The notes under the pieces: generated by a model
What the model saw: the letters and a program-made list of their open reading frames with translations, nothing else
The model's database searches: none
What the model was told of the DNA's origin: nothing
Shown: piece after piece, positions 54,383-63,228 of the stretch
How positions within the stretch are numbered: the stretch's first letter is position 1
How the letters are laid out: each line of letters starts with the position of its first letter
From: Alphaproteobacteria bacterium
GTDB taxonomy: Bacteria > Pseudomonadota > Alphaproteobacteria > MPNO01 > UBA830
Direction: 5' to 3'
NCBI GenBank assembly: GCA_022822405.1
Contig: JAJEBT010000037.1
Span: 1-64,000, forward strand
DNA length: 64,000 bases
Made by a program: the position numbers and the translations under genes

Positions 54383-56311
54383 CTAGCGGCGCATCCGCCG
54401 GCGGCGGGAATCGGCGAACCAGAACGTGTCGGGCATGTAGGCGCCGAACTGGGCGCCCGGATTCCAGTTGAAGATGGCGCGTTCCGGAACGTTGCGGAGA
54501 TGGCGGTTGACGATGACGGGCTGCGGAACCGCCGCAACAAGCCCGATCGAATAGACCCGGTCGGCGTGGATGGCGAGCATCCGGTGCCATATGCGGGCGC
54601 GTTCCGCCTGCGACGCAGCACGGATCCATTTCCGGTTCAGTTCCAGGAGCTCGAGCGCATGGGGGTTGTCCGGCCGTTCTCCAGCCCGCCCCCCGGTCTG
54701 GTGATACTGGCCCCATTTGGGCCACTGCAGTTGCAGCTGGCTCGTCGGCGCCAACTCGTCCGGGCTGGTCTCGGCATTGGGAACGCCGTTCTCAAGACCG
54801 AACCATACCGACATCAGCGTCTCGCCGGCAAAGATCCGGTTGCGGAATACCTCGCGCTGGGACGGGCGGGTAAACAGCTTGATGCCCGCCCGCAGCCAGG
54901 AATCGTGAACCAGTTCGAGGACGTCGGCCTGCTCGGAATCCTCGCCGGCCGTCTCGACGATGATTTCCATGGGGCGCCCGTCGGGCAGCGTGCGCAGCCC
55001 GCGCGAACCATCCCGCGCCAGGCCGAGGCCGTCGAGCAGCGCGTTGGCGCGATCGAGATCGAACCCTGCCCAGGCGCCCGCATATTCGGGACGATGCAGC
55101 GGACTCGCCGGCAACGCCGTGTTCTGGCCCTCGACGGCAAGTCCGTAATAGATGACCTGGTTGATTTCGTGGCGGTTGATCGCCAGCGACAATGCGCGCC
55201 GGAAATCCGCCGCGCGCATCAGCTTGCGCCATACCGGGTCGCGGGCGTTGAGATTCGGATACAGCGCGACATGGGAGCCCTTCGCGGTTTGCCACAGGCG
55301 CACCTGGAAATTCTCCCGCTTCTCGGCTTCCTTGAGGAAGGTGTAGTCGCTGAAGGCCAGTCCGCGCGCCTGGAGGTCGGATTCGCCGGCGCCGGTCTTG
55401 AGCGGTATCACCCCGCCGGCCGCGACCTTCATCGCGACCCTGTCGGCATAGGGCAGCTGGCGTCCGTTCTGGTCGATCCGGTGAAAATAGGGATTGCGTC
55501 GGAACACGAACAGCTGCGCCGGCGGCTGCGTGCGGAGAACCCACGGTTGCAGCGTCGGGAGCCAGGGATTGTCGTTCTTGTACTGGTTGTCCCGGCGGTT
55601 GTGGAGCGCGGCCCAGTTGCGGCGGCCCGACTTGCCGACCATGCGGGCTAGGCGGCCGGGATCGGCATAGCGCTTGTGGAAGCGGCGCAGGTAATGCGCC
55701 GGACGATAGATGTAGAGCGGCGTCGCAGCGGCGAGCGCGGGAAGAAAGTACGGGTTGGGCGCGTGCCACGTGTAGCGCACCGTTCGGCCGTCGACGACCT
55801 CGAAGGTCGGGCCGTGGCCGTCGACCTTCATGACCTGCGGCGGGCCGAGTGGCGACAGTTTCGGGTTGTTGGCGACATCGTCCCACCAGTAACGGAAATC
55901 CTCGGCCGTGAACGGGTGCCCGTCGGACCAGCGATGCCCGCTCCGCAGATGCAGGGTGAAGCGGCGCCCCTCCTCGACATCGACGGCGGCGAGGATGTCC
56001 GGCCGGATCCGGAATTGCGCATCGTATGTCACGAGCCGCGCATAGCCGTAAACGACGAGGAGGCGCGTGTCCTTCGAGCGTCCGAAGATCATCCGCAGCC
56101 GGCCGCCATGACGTCCCGGAGACTCGACCTCGACGATGCGGGGCGTCTCCGGAAGGCGTTCGCGGACGGGTGGCAGCCGGCCGGCCGCCACCCAGGCCTC
56201 CAGCGCCGGCGGCTCGACCAGCTGCATCCCGGCCGGCAGCTCGGCTGTCGCCGGCCCGGCGAGCGTGGCCGCGACAACGGTCGCGGCCGCCACGGCGCGC
56301 GTGCGCATCAC
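54383..56311 (-). CDS. Extracellular solute-binding protein, family 5 (YejA-like)
   Basis: This 642-aa periplasmic protein has a signal peptide (MMRTRAVAAATVVAATLAGP, cleavage near ATAEL). It has family 5 landmarks: FTLHLRSGHRWSDGHPFTAE, ADFRRALSLAINRHEINQV and the C-terminal AVPQPVIVNRHLRNVP. The size is above DppA/OppA (about 540 aa) and close to YejA-type proteins. It overlaps the end of the ATPase gene by four bases. The operon order ATPase, binding protein, YejB, YejE is consistent with import of peptides or peptide-like compounds. Confidence 0.88.
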   Translation of the reverse strand: MMRTRAVAAATVVAATLAGPATAELPAGMQLVEPPALEAWVAAGRLPPVRERLPETPRIVEVESPGRHGGRLRMIFGRSKDTRLLVVYGYARLVTYDAQFRIRPDILAAVDVEEGRRFTLHLRSGHRWSDGHPFTAEDFRYWWDDVANNPKLSPLGPPQVMKVDGHGPTFEVVDGRTVRYTWHAPNPYFLPALAAATPLYIYRPAHYLRRFHKRYADPGRLARMVGKSGRRNWAALHNRRDNQYKNDNPWLPTLQPWVLRTQPPAQLFVFRRNPYFHRIDQNGRQLPYADRVAMKVAAGGVIPLKTGAGESDLQARGLAFSDYTFLKEAEKRENFQVRLWQTAKGSHVALYPNLNARDPVWRKLMRAADFRRALSLAINRHEINQVIYYGLAVEGQNTALPASPLHRPEYAGAWAGFDLDRANALLDGLGLARDGSRGLRTLPDGRPMEIIVETAGEDSEQADVLELVHDSWLRAGIKLFTRPSQREVFRNRIFAGETLMSVWFGLENGVPNAETSPDELAPTSQLQLQWPKWGQYHQTGGRAGERPDNPHALELLELNRKWIRAASQAERARIWHRMLAIHADRVYSIGLVAAVPQPVIVNRHLRNVPERAIFNWNPGAQFGAYMPDTFWFADSRRRRMRR

Positions 56312-58188
56312 GCCCTCAATTCCCCGGCATCGGCATTCGCGCTGGCGCGGACAAGGTGTCCGTCGCCGAGATCGAGAAGCGACATCGTGTGCTCGCCCGT
56401 CACGCCGAAGGGCTCAGGCCACTCCGACGGAATGGAGGCCTTGCCCTCCATCAGCGCCGTGAGATCCAGACGTCGCCCCGGATCGGGCGCAGGCACGGCC
56501 GACAGCAGCGCCCTGGTATAGGGATGGACCGGCGAGCTGAAGAGAAGTTCGCGCGGCGCCGTCTCCACGAGTCGGCCGGCACACATGACGGCGATGCGAT
56601 CCGAGACATAGTCAACCACCGCCAGGTTGTGCGAAACGAACAGGTAGGTCAGGCCCAGCTCCTGCTGCAGGTCCTTGAGGAGGTTCAGTATCTGCGCCTG
56701 CACCGACACGTCGAGGGCCGACACCGGCTCGTCGCAGAGCAGCATCTGCGGCTTGAGCGCGAGCGCGCGGGCGATGCCGATCCGCTGGCGCTGGCCGCCG
56801 GAAAAGGAATGCGGATAGCGGTTGAGAAAGCGCGGATCGAGGCCGACCAGCGCCATCAGTTCCTGAACCATCTCCGACCGGTACTCGCGGTCGCCGACAT
56901 CGTGGATCACCAGCGGTTCCGAGATGATCTCGAACACGGTCATGCGCGGATTGAGCGACGAAAACGGGTCCTGGAACACGAACTGGACCCTGCGGCGGTA
57001 GGAGAAGAGTTCGCGTTCGGTCAGCTTCGTGAGGTCCGTCCGCTCGGAACCCTCGCCGAAGATGACCTCGCCGGCATCGGGGCGCAGCGCACCCATGATC
57101 ATCTTCGAGAGGGTGGTCTTGCCGCACCCCGACTCTCCGACCAGCCCCAGGCATTCGCCGCGATCGATGGAAAAGCTGACGTCGTCGACGGCAAGCACGG
57201 GGTGCGTCCCGGCGGCGGCGAAGAGGCCGCCGCGGCGCGGGTGGAAGCGCTTTGTCAGCCCACTCACCTCGAGCAGCGGCCCGCCGGCGTCGGCAGTCTC
57301 TTCTTCGCCGCGCGCAAGCAGATGCCCGGTATGGTGAGAGATTTCGCGAAGCGGAACCAGCCGTTCGCCCGCCGCCATGTGGAATCGCGGCACCGCCCGC
57401 AGCAGCGCCCTGAGATAGTCGTGTGCGGGATTTTCGAATATGTCCTCGAGCGTGCCGCGTTCAAGCACGCGGCCGTGATACATCACCACGATCTCGTCCG
57501 CGACATTGGCGACAACGCCGAGATCGTGCGTGATCATGAGCACCGCCATGTGCAGCTCTTGCTGGAGATCGCTGATCAGCTTCAGGATCTGCGCCTGTAT
57601 GGTCACGTCGAGGGCGGTCGTCGGTTCGTCGGCAATGAGCAGCGCCGGCCGGCACACCAGCGCCATGGCGATCATCGCGCGCTGGCGAAGCCCGCCGGAA
57701 AGCTCGAACGGATACCTGTCGAGCGCCTTCCGGGGTTCGGGAAAGCCGACCAGCCGCAGCATGTCCGCAGTCCGCTCAAGACCCTCGCGGCGCCCGATCC
57801 GGTCGTGGATGAACAGCGCCTCCGACACCTGATCGCCGATGGTGTGAAGCGGCGAAAGCGACGTCATCGGCTCCTGGAAAATGATCGAGATCCTGCCACC
57901 GCGGATGGCACGCATGGCCGCGCCGCCCGGATCAAGCGCCAGCAGGTCGGTTGTCGAATCATCGCGGGGATCGCGAAACACGATACTTCCCGCCGTCACC
58001 CGCGCGGTCCGCGGCAGTATGCCCATGATGGCCTGAGAGACGACCGACTTGCCCGATCCCGACTCACCGACAAGCGCGACCGTCCGGCCCGCCGGAATAC
58101 GGAATCCGGCGCCATCGACGGCGCGGACCACGCCTTCGTTTACATGAAACTCGACCTCGAGGTCACTGACACTCAGGAGATCCGGCAT
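56308..58188 (-). CDS. Peptide ABC transporter ATPase, two fused ABC domains (YejF type)
   Basis: This 626-aa protein carries two complete ATPase domains. The first has GESGSGKSVVSQAIMG, LSGGLRQRAMIAMAL and LLIADEPTTALDVT. The second has GESGCGKTTLSKMIMG, FSGGQRQRIGIARAL and LLCDEPVSALDVS. Each is followed by the oligopeptide-type C-terminal extension (HPYTRALLSAVPAPDP in the second). The fusion replaces separate DppD and DppF subunits. It is the first transporter gene of the operon, about 200 bp after a MetE-like gene. Confidence 0.93.
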   Translation of the reverse strand: MPDLLSVSDLEVEFHVNEGVVRAVDGAGFRIPAGRTVALVGESGSGKSVVSQAIMGILPRTARVTAGSIVFRDPRDDSTTDLLALDPGGAAMRAIRGGRISIIFQEPMTSLSPLHTIGDQVSEALFIHDRIGRREGLERTADMLRLVGFPEPRKALDRYPFELSGGLRQRAMIAMALVCRPALLIADEPTTALDVTIQAQILKLISDLQQELHMAVLMITHDLGVVANVADEIVVMYHGRVLERGTLEDIFENPAHDYLRALLRAVPRFHMAAGERLVPLREISHHTGHLLARGEEETADAGGPLLEVSGLTKRFHPRRGGLFAAAGTHPVLAVDDVSFSIDRGECLGLVGESGCGKTTLSKMIMGALRPDAGEVIFGEGSERTDLTKLTERELFSYRRRVQFVFQDPFSSLNPRMTVFEIISEPLVIHDVGDREYRSEMVQELMALVGLDPRFLNRYPHSFSGGQRQRIGIARALALKPQMLLCDEPVSALDVSVQAQILNLLKDLQQELGLTYLFVSHNLAVVDYVSDRIAVMCAGRLVETAPRELLFSSPVHPYTRALLSAVPAPDPGRRLDLTALMEGKASIPSEWPEPFGVTGEHTMSLLDLGDGHLVRASANADAGELRA

Positions 58189-58384
58189 CCATCAGCCACC
58201 CTTTGCGTCCGGCGGCCGCGAACATGTCCGGATACCGGGAACCGGCGCAACGATAACACATCTCGGCACCGAACAGCGTGGCTGCCGCGCCGCCGGAGCG
58301 TAGTCTTCGCCTGGTGCGAATCCAGCAGGACGGCCCGGTCGGCGGTATCGGCGTCAGGTCGTCGGCCCGGAGCCCCGGCGGTGT

Positions 58385-59512
58385 CTACTGCAGGAACTGC
58401 CGATGCAAATCCACCGCGGCCCGGTGATCCTCGATGATCGTTCCCAGGATGTCGGGCGGCGGCTCGTCGCCTTCTTCGGTCAGCAGCCGGCCCGGCCGTT
58501 CGGGCGTCCGTCCGAAGCCGCACGGCGCCGCCAGCCCGAACTCGGGCAGCATGGATCTGACCACGTCAAGCTGGGCGCGCATGCCTCCGGAACCGTGCAG
58601 ATGATGGATGGCGCCGACATAGATCCTGGCATCTCCGGCGTCGAGGTCGCGAAGCGGCGAAAAATACCCGTCATCCGTTGGTCCGGCGGTCGGAAAGTGA
58701 AGGAACTCGACGGATCTGGCGGTCGCCTCCATCATCGCATTGAGCAGCAACACGGTGCCGGTCATGTCCTTCGGCTGCCGGGTGGGCCACCCGTTCAGCG
58801 TCCCGAAACAGGAATGGTAGCCCACGTGGGCCTCGTCGGGGATCACGGCGCAGACCTCGGCCGCGGGCCGAGCGAGCCGCCGCACCTCTGCCCTTGCCGC
58901 CTCGATGTCGCCTCGCGCCAGATGCTCTTCGACGAACCGGTTCTCGATCGCGAGGTCCCACTGGATGGCGAGCTCGCCCGCCGGAATGTGGCGGAGCATT
59001 TCGGAGACTTCCGCGGTGAGGGCGGAGGTCATCCCTGGAACGACCTTTTCCAGGTCCTCGGTTTCCGGGAAATAGTTACCGACCGCGCTGTAGGTCAGGG
59101 GCAGGCAGACCTGGAACCGCACGTGCTCCGGCACCACCCCGTCCTTTTTCAGCTGCCGGAAGACGAAGTAGGAGTTGATCGCGTCCCGGGTATATCCGAG
59201 GCGCCAGCCCGGATCGCCGAAGCGAACCTTCCCCGTTCCCGGCCGCACGCGGAACTGGAACGTGTCATGCACCCCCCGGGGCCGCCATTCCTCGACGCCG
59301 TCGGCGGTCGGGGCAGGCCGCCGGATGGTTTCGATCTCCGGGTGGCCGTTGAAGACCCGGTAGGCGATTCCGTCGACCCAGTAGCGGCGCTCGCCCACCT
59401 CGCCGTCGGGAATATAGGACAGCCATTCGCCGATCTCCGGCCCGAACCTTCGAAAGACCTGCTCCGGAGTGTCGAGCGGGACGCTCCCCACCAGCAACAA
59501 CGTATCGCGCAT
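58385..59512 (-). CDS. MetE/UROD-fold protein of unknown function
   Basis: This 375-aa protein starts MRDTLLLVGSVPLDTPEQVF. It appears to have the TIM-barrel of the cobalamin-independent methionine synthase/uroporphyrinogen decarboxylase group: SYIPDGEVGERRYWVDGI, LAIQWDLAIENRFVEEH, and late LAAPCGFGRTPERPG with one of the expected zinc-ligand cysteines. I do not recognise a specific activity. It follows the MetE-like gene at 59548 by 35 bp, so the two act together, probably in methyl or thiol transfer linked to the imported peptide-like compound. Confidence 0.65.
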   Translation of the reverse strand: MRDTLLLVGSVPLDTPEQVFRRFGPEIGEWLSYIPDGEVGERRYWVDGIAYRVFNGHPEIETIRRPAPTADGVEEWRPRGVHDTFQFRVRPGTGKVRFGDPGWRLGYTRDAINSYFVFRQLKKDGVVPEHVRFQVCLPLTYSAVGNYFPETEDLEKVVPGMTSALTAEVSEMLRHIPAGELAIQWDLAIENRFVEEHLARGDIEAARAEVRRLARPAAEVCAVIPDEAHVGYHSCFGTLNGWPTRQPKDMTGTVLLLNAMMEATARSVEFLHFPTAGPTDDGYFSPLRDLDAGDARIYVGAIHHLHGSGGMRAQLDVVRSMLPEFGLAAPCGFGRTPERPGRLLTEEGDEPPPDILGTIIEDHRAAVDLHRQFLQ

Positions 59513-59547
59513 CGTTTCGTGCCCCCTGTGTCGCGGGATCGCGGGAA

Positions 59548-60711
59548 TCAGCCCCAGAGAATCTTCGTCGCCCGATCGGCCCCTTCCACGAGCGACCGGA
59601 GTTTTGCCCACTGGATCGAGGGGTGGACCCGGTTGGTGAACGGGCCCTGCGCGAAACCGCAGTCAGTGCCGGCAATCACGTTCTCGCGGCCCACCAGTTT
59701 GGCGAGCCGGACAATTCGCTCTGCGACCAGATCGGGGTGTTCGACGACGTTGGTGGCATGGCTGATGACGCCGGGAATGAGAACCCTGCCGTCCGGAAGC
59801 TCGACGTCCCGCCACACGGCCCACTCGTGTTCGTGGCGGGGATTCGCCATTTCTATCGCGTATCCGCCAACCCTGACGCGGAGCATGAGGTCCACCATGT
59901 CTTTCAGTTCGACATCGCTGACGTGGGGGCCGTTCCAGCTTCCCCAGCAGACATGGAACCGAGTCTTCTCGGGAGGAATGTCGCGAAGCGCATGATTGAT
60001 GACCTCGACGGCGCCGGCGGCCCAGTCCCGATATTCCGACAGGCCGGGCATCATGTCGTACAGGCTGGCGAAATAGGCGTCGTCGACCTGCAGGAGGAAT
60101 CCGCCGTCGATGATTTCGCGATATTCGTCGTGAAGCGCATCGGCGATCGCCGCGAGACAATCCTCCGGCCGGTCGTAATAGCGGTCGTCACGGTCCGGAG
60201 CCACGCTCGACGGCGCCACGGCCGGCATGAAGCCGGCGACTCCATCGAGGCCATCCATGCCCTGTCTGAAATTGTCGATGTCGCGCCGGATTTCGTCGTG
60301 CCCGCCATATGTCACCGGACCGGTCACAGCCCAGCCGCGCATGCCGACAAAGTTCTGCGTTTGGTCGTATTCGGCGTAGAATTCGGCGAATTCTTCGCGG
60401 TCCTTGCCGAACACCGCTGCCGGCATCATGTTCGGCGCGTCTTCGGTCTCCTCCTGCACGAAGCCGTTCATCCGCTCAAGCACGTATCGCGACCAGCTGA
60501 TCGATTTTCCGAACTCGCCGTCGCTGATGAAGTCCAGGCCGGTCTCCGCCTGTCGTCGAACCACGTCGACAACCGCCCGGTTCAGCGCATCCGCGAGCTC
60601 CGCCTCGTCAACGGGCTCGCCTTCGCTCTGCCGGCGCAGGAGCGCCACGAACTCAGGCGGCCGGACCAGGCTGCCCACATGGGTCGTCCTGATTCTGTCC
60701 GTATTCTGCAT
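59548..60711 (-). CDS. Cobalamin-independent methionine synthase II family protein
   Basis: This 387-aa protein starts MQNTDRIRTTHVGSLVRPPE, the MetE C-terminal-domain signature. The zinc ligands are present: H and C in RFHVCWGSWNG, glutamate in YAIEMANPRHEHEW and cysteine in IAGTDCGFAQGPF. Single-domain relatives include epoxyalkane:coenzyme M transferase and core methionine synthases that take methyl groups from donors other than folate. Being in an operon with a peptide-type importer and a second MetE-fold protein, a catabolic thiol-alkyl transfer is plausible. Methionine synthesis is the alternative. Confidence 0.85.
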   Translation of the reverse strand: MQNTDRIRTTHVGSLVRPPEFVALLRRQSEGEPVDEAELADALNRAVVDVVRRQAETGLDFISDGEFGKSISWSRYVLERMNGFVQEETEDAPNMMPAAVFGKDREEFAEFYAEYDQTQNFVGMRGWAVTGPVTYGGHDEIRRDIDNFRQGMDGLDGVAGFMPAVAPSSVAPDRDDRYYDRPEDCLAAIADALHDEYREIIDGGFLLQVDDAYFASLYDMMPGLSEYRDWAAGAVEVINHALRDIPPEKTRFHVCWGSWNGPHVSDVELKDMVDLMLRVRVGGYAIEMANPRHEHEWAVWRDVELPDGRVLIPGVISHATNVVEHPDLVAERIVRLAKLVGRENVIAGTDCGFAQGPFTNRVHPSIQWAKLRSLVEGADRATKILWG

Positions 60712-61126
60712 GCGCGCCTCCCGTGTCCACGCTCGCCAGCGCTGCCGCGCGGCCATAAATCCGCCAAGCGATGATTCAACGCCATGGCAGCGGCACGCGC
60801 CATGCTACCCGGATTTTCGGATGCGGGCCAAATGTTGTCGCCGGGTCGAGCGGCAAGTGTTCAAGCAATGGACAGGAAGCCGAAGAAGCTGCCGAAAACC
60901 CTTTCGTGTCGTGCAAGAGCAGCAGCCTGGCACAATTCGCGTTGGCCGTGGACATTCAGGAGAGCAAGCTTCGCCGTAAGCTCGAGCTTCGCCCCGCCAA
61001 CGAGATCGGCAGGCTGGAAGAAGCCTTCGCAGCCTGCGCGAGACAGCGGCGGGCACGGAGGTCCGGGCCGCGCCCAGCGTCCGTGCCCCACTTTGACATG
61101 CGTCATAATGCATATTACGGTCGGCC
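60712..61126. other. Region upstream of higBA, no clear gene
   Basis: A rightward open frame with SLAQFALAVDIQESKLRRKL and EIGRLEEAFAACARQRRARR is readable, but I see no family and no ribosome binding site. It may be a gene remnant. Near the right end TTGACATGCGTCATAATGCA (about 61094-61113) looks like the core promoter of higBA, and the ATGCAT motif could belong to its operator. Confidence 0.35.
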
Positions 61127-61405
61127 ATGATACGGAGCTTCAGGAGCCGGGCCCTCAGGCGGTTCATGGAACGCGGCGACGAACGCCGCATCCACCCCGA
61201 GCACCGCGAGACCGTGCGCGACATCCTCGTGCGGCTCAACGCGTCGGCTGCGCCGGACGACATGGACCTGCCCGGTTTCCGGCTGCACCGGCTCAAGGGC
61301 GCGTATGCCGGGTTCTGGGCGGTCACGGTCCGCGCCAACTGGCGGGTGATCTTCCGCTTCGAAGACGGCCACGCCGCCGACGTCGACTACCTGGACTACC
61401 ACTAG
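61127..61405 (+). CDS. higB: HigB-type toxin
   Basis: This 92-aa RelE/HigB-family toxin begins MIRSFRSRALRRFMERGDER and ends FWAVTVRANWRVIFRFEDGH plus AADVDYLDYH. The terminal aspartate-tyrosine-histidine tail is the usual HigB ending. It should cleave translated mRNA. The antitoxin gene follows after 12 bp. The relatively high GC content suggests long residence. A decayed relative lies at 10039-10231. Confidence 0.92.
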   Translation: MIRSFRSRALRRFMERGDERRIHPEHRETVRDILVRLNASAAPDDMDLPGFRLHRLKGAYAGFWAVTVRANWRVIFRFEDGHAADVDYLDYH

Positions 61406-61417
61406 GAGCCAACGCCC

Positions 61418-61705
61418 ATGCTCATGCACGACCCACCCCATCCCGGCGCTTTCATCCGGCGCCAGTGCCTCGAACCCCTCGGGCTGACGGTGACCGAGGC
61501 CGCGAAGGGTCTTTCGGTATCGCGCAATACGCTGTCGATGCTGCTCAATGGCCGCCTCGGGATTTCACCGGAGATGGCGATCCGGCTGTCCGAGGCCTTC
61601 GGCGGCAGCCCCGAAAGCTGGCTGACGCAGCAGATGCAGTACGATCTCTGGCGCGCGCAGCACAACCGGGCGCCGATCGAGGTCCGCAGGTTCGCCGACG
61701 CCTGA
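61418..61705 (+). CDS. higA: HigA-type antitoxin
   Basis: This 95-aa antitoxin has one Xre-type [23 protein letters not shown], then [20 protein letters not shown], then [18 protein letters not shown]. It belongs to the small VapI/HigA type without a peptidase domain, unlike the one at 20077. It should bind HigB and autorepress the operon. The ATG at 61418 has a weak GGAG site upstream; a second ATG lies two codons later. Confidence 0.92.
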   Translation: MLMHDPPHPGAFIRRQCLEPLGLTVTEAAKGLSVSRNTLSMLLNGRLGISPEMAIRLSEAFGGSPESWLTQQMQYDLWRAQHNRAPIEVRRFADA

Positions 61706-61714
61706 CCCCCAAGC

Positions 61715-61879
61715 CAACGCCGGACTCTTGGCTGCCCGGAACAACGATTCCACCAAGAGCAACTCCCTGTACCGGAGCACGGCGTTGGGCGGGGTGACGC
61801 GTGCATTGGTCCTGAGCAGGAAAATGCCATCGTAGCGGGTCCACGATGGGCGAGCGAAATCGGGCGAGCGCCGCCGCAT
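61715..61879 (-). mobile_element. IS1634/IS4-type transposase remnant
   Basis: The minus-strand frame reads RYDGIFLLRTNARVTPPNAV then LRYRELLLVESLFRAAKSP. This is the conserved late DDE region of IS1634-family transposases (RYDGxxLLRTN...YxxLxxVExxFRxxKS). It is about 50 codons long, with nothing recognisable on either side and no terminal repeats found. It is a leftover of an insertion that also appears to have disrupted the neighbouring MFS-like gene. Confidence 0.65.
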
Positions 61880-62040
61880 CACCTTTTCAGGCTCCTGATA
61901 CCGGCGCCGGTGCAAGATGGGCCTGCCGGTACAGTGCCGCCGGTCAGCCGCAACGCAGCCACCGCCGCAAAGGTCAGCATCAACAGGTGGTCGAAGAAAT
62001 GCCCAGCTTTGAGAAAAAGGAAATCGAAGCCGTTTTCGTG
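61879..62040 (-). pseudogene. MFS transporter N-terminal remnant
   Basis: The minus strand encodes FLFLKAGHFFDHLLMLTFAA then VAALRLTGG. This resembles the first membrane helix of an MFS transporter subgroup (GHFxDHxxMLIFATVAALxL). There is no start codon in frame upstream, and the frame ends at TGA 61879 after about fifty codons. It lies just downstream of the nitronate monooxygenase gene on the same strand and was probably its operon partner before the IS1634 event. Confidence 0.5.
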
Positions 62041-62051
62041 GCCTGGCCCGG

Positions 62052-63044
62052 TTACCCCGGCCTCGGCGCCGTGGCCAGCGCTACGATCGCTTCGGCCACG
62101 ATCCGCTCCACCAGCGCACCAGCGCCCGGCCGGTCGGCGATCAGGTCCAGCCCCTCACCGGCAAAGGTGACCGCCATGTCGGTGACGCCCTCGCGCTGTG
62201 CGACGAAAAAGCGTTCGCGCATCGCCGGACCTTCGGCGCGCAATTCGTCGTCGCGGCCGTCCCAGGCGTCGGCAAAGGCATTGCGGATGGCGCGTCCGGT
62301 CCAGGGTTCCGGCCAGACTATGCCGCGTGCCGTATCGAAGACGCTGGTGCGCAGCGTGTCGTCGCCACCGGACCGCTCGATCAGCGCCTTCTGGTTCGCA
62401 TGTCCCAGCGCCTCCGGCGTCGCCCAGAACCGGGTCCCGATCATCGCGCCCTCCGCGCCCAGAATCAGCGCGGCGGCCAGACCTCGCCCGTCGGCGATAC
62501 CGCCGGCGGCGGCGACCGGGACCGGCGCCACGGCATCGGCGACAGCGGGCACCAGCGGCAGCGTTGCACGGTCGGCCCCGTGGCCGCCGGCCTCGGTGCC
62601 CTGGGCGACCACGATCTGGGCGCCCTTGTCTGCCGCCTCCCGCGCGTCCCTCAGCGTCTGAACCTGGCAGATCAGGGTGGCGCCGGCATCCCGAATCTTC
62701 GCGGCGTAAGGAGCTATGTCGCCGAAGGACAGCATGACGGCGTGCGGCTCCGATTCCAGTGCGACATCGAGTGCGCGCGGACGCCGGTCGAGCGCCCAGG
62801 TGATGAAACCGATGCCGACCGCGTGGTTACCCGCCTTGACGAACTCGTCGCGGATCCAGCCATCGGAGCCAAAACCGAGCGCGGGGTCGGCATAACCGGC
62901 GCCGATCAGCCCCAGCCCGCCACCAGAAGAGACCGCGCCGGCCAGCGCGCCACCTGCCACACCGCCCATGGGGGCGAGCAACACCGGATGGTCGATCCCC
63001 AGCAGACGGGTGATCGCGGTCGGGAGTCTTTCGGGCTCGGACAT
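62052..63044 (-). CDS. Nitronate monooxygenase family protein
   Basis: This 330-aa FMN-binding TIM-barrel has the substrate-loop start DHPVLLAPMGGVAGGALAGA, then GGLGLIGAGYADP. The flavin-phosphate segments are QGTEAGGHGADR, VAAAGGIADGRGLAAALILG and GAMIGTRFWATPEA. The QGTEAGGH motif holds the conserved histidine of class I/II nitronate monooxygenases, which oxidise propionate 3-nitronate and similar toxic nitroalkanes. Enoyl-ACP reductase FabK is a more distant relative. An MFS remnant lies downstream. Confidence 0.87.
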   Translation of the reverse strand: MSEPERLPTAITRLLGIDHPVLLAPMGGVAGGALAGAVSSGGGLGLIGAGYADPALGFGSDGWIRDEFVKAGNHAVGIGFITWALDRRPRALDVALESEPHAVMLSFGDIAPYAAKIRDAGATLICQVQTLRDAREAADKGAQIVVAQGTEAGGHGADRATLPLVPAVADAVAPVPVAAAGGIADGRGLAAALILGAEGAMIGTRFWATPEALGHANQKALIERSGGDDTLRTSVFDTARGIVWPEPWTGRAIRNAFADAWDGRDDELRAEGPAMRERFFVAQREGVTDMAVTFAGEGLDLIADRPGAGALVERIVAEAIVALATAPRPG

Positions 63045-63228
63045 GACGGGGCCTTGCCGGTGAGTGCGGCTCAGATCGCTTGGATCGTGTCGCCAGGACG
63101 ATAGCGGGCATGGGCCCCGGACGGAAGCGTTCCCGCGGTTGTTCGTCTTCGATGTGGGGCCGTGGCGCGACGCGGCAACGGTTGCGCCGGGCCAACTCGC
63201 CCGGCCCGGCAGCCGACGGCGTTCACCG

